Positions 63,866 to 64,000 of a DNA stretch of 64,000 nucleotides are shown here, in pieces; the first letter of the stretch is position 1, and each line of letters opens with the position of its first letter. Source of the DNA: Nonomuraea helvata. Lineage in GTDB: Bacteria; Actinomycetota; Actinomycetes; Streptosporangiales; Streptosporangiaceae. The position numbers were made by a program, and so were the translations under genes. The DNA lies in the NCBI RefSeq assembly GCF_039535785.1, contig NZ_BAAAXV010000001.1, forward strand, positions 2,666,001-2,730,000. The letters run 5' to 3'. The notes under the pieces are model-generated. The model was not told where the DNA came from and did not search any database. It saw only the letters and a program-made list of their open reading frames with translations.

Positions 63866-64000
63866 ATGGACGCCTTGACCAGCCGTCAGCTACCCGCCCC
63901 GGACAAGGTGGCGGTCGAGATCAACGGCATGCTGATCTTCGTTCCGAAGAACGCGACGAACGTGTATCTCGTGCAGGCTCACATCAACCCGATCAAGCCT
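63866..64000 (+). CDS. Partial small ORF at the window edge
   Basis: ATG 63866 opens a frame of at least 45 codons running off the right end (MDALTSRQLPAPDKVAVEIN, then GMLIFVPKNATNVYLVQAHI). No stop is seen. It is not recognisably DUF397. It follows the XRE-DUF5753 gene in the position where the partner protein is usually found, so it may be that partner or an unrelated gene. Confidence 0.5.
   Translation, partial: MDALTSRQLPAPDKVAVEINGMLIFVPKNATNVYLVQAHINPIKP

Overview
The window is high-GC DNA from an actinomycete. Gene order, the pervasive GTG/TTG starts, the conservon (CvnABCD) operons and the XRE-DUF5753 gene at the right edge fit a filamentous actinobacterium of the Streptosporangiaceae/Nonomuraea type. 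The family-level placement is inference; the phylum-level placement is firm.

Layout. (1) 89-4692: part of a myo-inositol catabolic operon (iolC, a Cgl0158-type aldolase, iolB, a 23-codon micro-ORF, iolD), with all junctions overlapping by 4 bp. (2) 4754-12386: accessory genes: an AI-2E family membrane protein; a PadR regulator divergent from a small LiaF-like protein plus an FAD monooxygenase; a GNAT/HAD head-to-head pair; a DivIVA-motif protein; a two-gene ABC transporter; an SGNH hydrolase. (3) 12446-40592: the conserved translation, membrane and recombination block on the minus strand. In transcription order it reads ffh, rpsP, KH protein, rimM, trmD, rplS, two lepB genes, rnhB, DUF2469, yraN, comM/yifB, dprA, xerC, (M23 peptidase), rpsB, tsf, pyrH, frr, cdsA, rlmN. 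It is interrupted by accessory inserts: furA-katG, a TetR/hydrolase pair, an ArsR/MFS pair and a SUFU-domain gene. (4) 40650-61687: a 21 kb locus made of two copies of one plan. Each copy has a cvnABCD conservon on the minus strand facing an NMT1/SsuA-type ABC importer operon on the plus strand across an AT-rich gap. Copy 1 drives two SBP-permease-permease sets with an O-methyltransferase between them and no ATPase. Copy 2 drives a third set that ends with the only ATPase, and its conservon is followed by an aldehyde dehydrogenase and a small beta-rich protein. (5) 61847-64000: a MarR regulator with a conserved small protein, then an XRE-DUF5753 regulator and a truncated small ORF.

How the genes work together. 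The iol genes perform successive steps of inositol breakdown. The core block serves ribosome assembly and recycling, tRNA/rRNA modification, protein export and DNA uptake or recombination. The 21 kb locus is the most unusual part. Two membrane sensor/GTPase systems have nearly identical B, C and D proteins but diverged extracytoplasmic sensor domains. They are paired with three paralogous solute importers that probably share one ATPase. The ligand is unknown. This is the best candidate here for an undescribed system.

Limits: all calls come from reading sequence by eye. No database search, alignment score or folding energy was computed.
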